DNA of 64,000 nucleotides from CAZPQK01 sp964588695. Lineage in GTDB: Bacteria > Krumholzibacteriota > Krumholzibacteriia > WVZY01 > JAKEHA01. This document shows, one piece after another, positions 60,498-64,000 of the stretch. Both the position numbers and the translations under genes were made by a program. Every line of letters begins with the position of its first letter. The stretch's first letter is position 1. The stretch covers positions 186,001 to 250,000 of the forward strand of contig CAZPQK010000001.1 in assembly GCA_964588695.1 (NCBI GenBank). Direction: 5' to 3'. The notes beneath the pieces were generated by a model that saw nothing but the letters and a program-made list of their open reading frames with translations, made no database searches and was not told where the DNA came from.

Positions 60498-63400
60498 ATG
60501 AAATCACTCTTCCGCACCGTGACTCATATCGCGGCAGCGCTCGTGCTGCTGGCGGCGGTCCCACCTGTCTCCGCCGCTATCATCTTTGTCGACACCGAAG
60601 CAACCGGTGCCAACAGTGGCGTATCCTGGGCGGATGCTTTTACCGATCTCGTTGATGCGTTAAATGCGGCCAACGACTTCGACGAAATCTGGGTCGCAGA
60701 GGGAATCTACACTCCGGGTTCGTTGCGAACCGACACTTTTGCAGTTCCGGCGCGGGTAACAATCCTGGGTGGTTTCGACGGTGGCGAGACCGCGGTCGAG
60801 CAGCGCAGCTTCGCGGATCACCCCACGATTCTATCGGGCGAGATTGGGACACCGGGAAGCATCGATAACGTTCACCACGTCGTTACGGCGATTGGCGTGG
60901 ACATCAGCGCGATTGTTGATGGCTTCACTATTCGCGATGGCAACGCTGTGGGCGCAGATATTCCTCATGGCGGCGGTATTCTTAGCCTCAACGCCAGCCC
61001 CAGCTTGAGAAACGTAATCATCACCGACAATGTCGCCACCATCGGTGGCGGCGCGCACGTGATTGGTGGCGGATTTGTATTCGTGAACGCTCTGGTGTAC
61101 GGAAACAGCGCCGTGCGTGGCGGCGGACTTTCCGGCAGTGGCGCCGACGGCGTTGTAACCAACTGTACAGTCGCTGGAAACTCTGCGTCGGTTTCGGGGG
61201 GAGGCCTCTACTTGGACGGCTTGAATACCGGCTGGTTCACCAATTTCAACACAATCTACCACGGAAATTCCGCGCCCATAGGTCCAAATATCGAATCGTT
61301 AGTCGACAAGCCTGGATTCTCTCACTGCATTGTGGAAGGTTCCAACGGTTCAGGTCCCGGATGGAATCTATCCTTTGGTAGCGATCGCGGCGGAAACCTG
61401 GACATCGACCCGGTTTTTGTAAACGTGCCAGCCAACAACTACCAACTTAGTCTCTTTTCCGGTGCCATCGACAAGGGATCGCTCAGCCCTCCGCTTACAC
61501 TCGCCGTCGACCTGGGCGGCATGTCGCGGCAGTTTGGATTGGCCATCGACATCGGTGCCTATGAGCTGCATGTCGAATGTCCGCCATCACAGGTTTACTA
61601 CGTAGACAACAGCGCGTCTGGGACCGGCGACGGAAGTTCCTGGGCTGACGCGTTTACCGACCCACGAAGCGCGTTTGTATTGACGTACTTCTGCCCGCAA
61701 ATTCAGGAAGCGTGGGTCGCCGCAGGCGTATACCCAACCGACCCTGGCGGAGACCGCGATGCAACGTTCGCGATACCTTCGGGTCTGTCCATTTACGGCG
61801 GTTTTGCCGGCAACGAAACCACTCGTGAGCAACGGAACTGGTGGGCCAATCCAACCGTTCTCAGTGGAGCCATCGGTACCACCGCCGACGAAGATAACGC
61901 GTACCATGTGGTGACAATTAAAGATGCCAATGCGCAAACGCGGCTGGATGGGTTTTCGATCTTCGACGGTTTCGCCAACGGTCCAGATTCCGAAGGTGCC
62001 GGGCTGCTGGTGCAGAACTCCGACGCGGTCCTGGCGAACCTGCTAGTCGCCCGGAATCGCGGCGCCGACCGGGGAGCCGGCATCTACGTGGTGGGCGGAA
62101 CCCCATCGATCACCCACAGCCGATTCGTCGAGAACATCGCAAACTTCGGAGGCCGCGGCGGCGCCATCGCCACCCTGGGCTCAACCGCTTCAATTGCAAA
62201 CTGTAGTTTTCGCGTTAACAACGCACACGACGGTGCCGCACTTAGTCTTGTTGGCTCGCAGACGACACTGTTAAACATTACCGCGGTTTACAACCCTGCC
62301 TACTTTGGCGGCAACGCAATCCACATCAAGAATGGACATGCGTCGTTTTCGAATTCGATTTTGTGGAGCGACATAAACCGAGACCTGGTTCGACGAGACA
62401 ACGGAACCGCCTGGTACCGCAACTGCTTTGTCGAGGGTTCAGGCGGGAGCACCGATTGGGATACCCACCTGGGAGCAGACGGCGGCAACAACAACAGCGC
62501 CAACCCGCGGCTCGTCAGCAGTAGTGACTTTAGACCTACAGGGATTTCTCCGGTCGTTGATCGTGGCGACAACAACGCGGCCGCCCAACTCACGACCGAC
62601 CTGAATGGACTTCCTCGCTTCGACAACGCCGTAGTCGACGTGGGCGCCTACGAGTACCAAGGCTCAACGTGCCCTCCATACGACGTGCTTTACGTCGACG
62701 TCACCGCCGAGGGCAACAACGATGGATCGAGTTGGCACGATGCATTCGTTTCGCTTGGCGATGCGCTGGCCAACGCCTGCGGTGCGGTAAAGGAAGTCTG
62801 GGTTGCGGGCGGGGTCTATCCCGCAACGCTACAGGGGCTCGCACTCCGTAGTGGCATAAAGGTGCTGGGTGGCTTCGCCGGTCACGAAACCCACCCGGAC
62901 GCCCGCGACTGGTTGCGTAACCAGACCATACTTTCAGGTGAAATTGGCCAGCCCGGACCGGTCGACAACCCAGCAAGTGTGGTCGTTGCGGATCAAGTTG
63001 GTGGCGGTGTGGTGCTGGACGGGATCTTCGTTGTTGCAGGGCGCGAGAACGGTATCAACATCTCAAAAAGCGTGGTGGAGTTGACCAACGTGTCGTGTTT
63101 CGGCAACCGGCGCGGAGTAAACGCCACCGAAAGCTCGCTAGTCTTGTCCGACGTAACGATTGCCGGTTCCACGAACACGGGCATTCAAATATCTAGTTCC
63201 TCCGCAGTGGGAACAGGACTGACTTTAGAAGGCAATGTTGGAACCTACGGTGGCGGAGCCGCCGTAATTGAATCCGAAGCCGTGTTCGTCAACAGCATCT
63301 TTTACGGCAATGCTGCTTCGGCCGGCGGAGGAATTTACAACTCCAAGAGCAGCCCGACGATCACCAACAGCGCTTTCGTTAGTAACTCAACGGAGTTCAT

Positions 63401-64000
63401 GGGAAGTGCTGTGTTTAACACAACTCCCGGCGCGCAGGTCGCACAGCCAGCGTTTTGGAACTGCGTCATGCGAGGAAATAGCGGCGCCGTGTTTGCGAAT
63501 CGATATTTCGATTCACAAGGAGAGTTCTGCTATAGCACCTATCGATTTTGTAACCTTGAGGGTTCCGGTGGTAGCGGTGCGTGGATGGGAACGTCCAGTA
63601 TCGATGGCGGTAACAACATCGATACCGACCCGATGTTCGTAAACCAGATGGGGTCCGATCTCCGACTAACTGCAGGTTCGGCGAACATAGACGCAGGGTC
63701 CGTAGCGGCACCGTTCCTACCGGATACCGACTTGGATGGAAACCCGAGAGTCATTGGAACGACGGTCGACATTGGTCCGTTCGAGTACCGGCTTCCCACC
63801 GCAATCGACCCTAGCGCGCCGCTGTCGCTGCGGTTTCTTGGCGCTTACCCCAACCCGTTTAACCCGACTCTCACTGTCGCGTTTGAGTTAGACCGCGCCC
63901 GCGCTGTCACCGTCGAAGTGTTCAACGTGCGCGGTCAACTCGTGCGAACACTTGCCAACGCTACCCTGGCCGCTGGCGGTCACAAGCTGACCTGGTCCGG
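60498..64000 (+). CDS. Second giant secreted beta-helix protein, runs off the window
   Basis: The frame from ATG 60498 (GGGAGA just upstream) stays open to base 64000, giving at least 1167 residues. A signal peptide ends PPVSAA. Three modules of the same type as in the upstream protein begin near residues 30, 366 and 730, with IFVDTEATGANSGVSW, YYVDNSASGTGDGSSW and LYVDVTAEGNNDGSSW. The C-terminal sorting domain starts at about 63831 and its DNA is almost identical to that of the upstream gene. The two genes are 113 bases apart, the first closely followed by a purine-rich region, and were clearly produced by duplication. The last 25 or so residues lie beyond the window. Confidence 0.92.
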   Translation, partial: MKSLFRTVTHIAAALVLLAAVPPVSAAIIFVDTEATGANSGVSWADAFTDLVDALNAANDFDEIWVAEGIYTPGSLRTDTFAVPARVTILGGFDGGETAVEQRSFADHPTILSGEIGTPGSIDNVHHVVTAIGVDISAIVDGFTIRDGNAVGADIPHGGGILSLNASPSLRNVIITDNVATIGGGAHVIGGGFVFVNALVYGNSAVRGGGLSGSGADGVVTNCTVAGNSASVSGGGLYLDGLNTGWFTNFNTIYHGNSAPIGPNIESLVDKPGFSHCIVEGSNGSGPGWNLSFGSDRGGNLDIDPVFVNVPANNYQLSLFSGAIDKGSLSPPLTLAVDLGGMSRQFGLAIDIGAYELHVECPPSQVYYVDNSASGTGDGSSWADAFTDPRSAFVLTYFCPQIQEAWVAAGVYPTDPGGDRDATFAIPSGLSIYGGFAGNETTREQRNWWANPTVLSGAIGTTADEDNAYHVVTIKDANAQTRLDGFSIFDGFANGPDSEGAGLLVQNSDAVLANLLVARNRGADRGAGIYVVGGTPSITHSRFVENIANFGGRGGAIATLGSTASIANCSFRVNNAHDGAALSLVGSQTTLLNITAVYNPAYFGGNAIHIKNGHASFSNSILWSDINRDLVRRDNGTAWYRNCFVEGSGGSTDWDTHLGADGGNNNSANPRLVSSSDFRPTGISPVVDRGDNNAAAQLTTDLNGLPRFDNAVVDVGAYEYQGSTCPPYDVLYVDVTAEGNNDGSSWHDAFVSLGDALANACGAVKEVWVAGGVYPATLQGLALRSGIKVLGGFAGHETHPDARDWLRNQTILSGEIGQPGPVDNPASVVVADQVGGGVVLDGIFVVAGRENGINISKSVVELTNVSCFGNRRGVNATESSLVLSDVTIAGSTNTGIQISSSSAVGTGLTLEGNVGTYGGGAAVIESEAVFVNSIFYGNAASAGGGIYNSKSSPTITNSAFVSNSTEFMGSAVFNTTPGAQVAQPAFWNCVMRGNSGAVFANRYFDSQGEFCYSTYRFCNLEGSGGSGAWMGTSSIDGGNNIDTDPMFVNQMGSDLRLTAGSANIDAGSVAAPFLPDTDLDGNPRVIGTTVDIGPFEYRLPTAIDPSAPLSLRFLGAYPNPFNPTLTVAFELDRARAVTVEVFNVRGQLVRTLANATLAAGGHKLTWS
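63840..64000 (+). repeat. Near-identical sorting-domain repeat, copy 2
   Basis: The counterpart of 60124-60284 within the second beta-helix gene, in the same reading frame and encoding the first two thirds of the FlgD Ig-like domain. It is truncated by the end of the window. Confidence 0.95.

Overview
The window is bacterial chromosome of moderately high GC, with tightly packed genes, frequent 4-base stop/start overlaps and repeated use of TTG and GTG starts. Two very large secreted beta-helix proteins end in a PNPFNP...SGVYLVRV-type (FlgD Ig-like) C-terminal domain. There are also many small secreted or lipoprotein genes of unknown family. Together these suggest an uncultured member of the FCB-related candidate phyla (Eisenbacteria/Krumholzibacteriota/Latescibacterota type). 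That placement is an inference from protein architecture; no rRNA gene is present. One 100-N assembly gap lies inside a lysine-rich repeat gene.

Layout. 1-7.7 kb: the edge of a membrane-protein gene, a secreted protein plus a matrixin-like protease whose C-terminus appears frameshifted, tRNA-Val, then a minus-strand run (mobile mystery proteins A and B, nth, a parvulin lipoprotein), a small secreted protein, a CaCA antiporter and another small secreted protein. 7.8-12 kb: comM, an MFS transporter, a small membrane protein and a histone-H1-like repeat gene. 12.7-27.2 kb: an amino-acid and sodium block. It holds gdhA coupled to an NhaC-type antiporter, a ketopantoate-reductase-like gene with a TPR protein, an SNF symporter under a clear sigma70 promoter, an AGCS symporter, an MBL-rhodanese persulfide enzyme, a methyltransferase, SCO1, Lrp and a ThrE exporter. 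27.2-30.6 kb: repeats, an orphan sorting-domain remnant, a beta-propeller lipoprotein, and ilvC coupled to a lipoprotein. 30.7-36.4 kb: tRNA(CAT), tilS, hpt, ftsH, folP, cdaA. 36.5-43.1 kb: an M16 protease, a B12/radical SAM protein, a glycosyltransferase, a C2-like lipoprotein and a DUF3224 protein. 43.7-51.5 kb: one same-strand signalling block (MCP-like, CheA-like, small HTH, STAS-GAF-HD-GYP, receiver-GAF-HD-GYP). 51.7-56.6 kb: a nitrilase-family amidase, an unknown helical protein, an esterase with a long Arg/Gly tail, and guaB. 56.8-64 kb: the two giant beta-helix proteins, the second running off the window.

How the genes fit together. The transport and metabolic genes describe a peptide- or amino-acid-using heterotroph with sodium-coupled uptake (SNF, AGCS, NhaC, glutamate dehydrogenase, ThrE and Lrp). 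The tilS-hpt-ftsH-folP-cdaA run is a housekeeping cluster. The most unusual material is of three kinds. First, in the signalling block the expected phospho-acceptor or metal sites are replaced in the STAS, CheA-like and one HD-GYP protein, while the neighbouring receiver/HD-GYP protein is intact. Second, a 58-bp three-hairpin repeat brackets small secreted-protein genes. Third, the sorting-domain DNA of the two giant secreted proteins is almost identical although the rest of the proteins differ.
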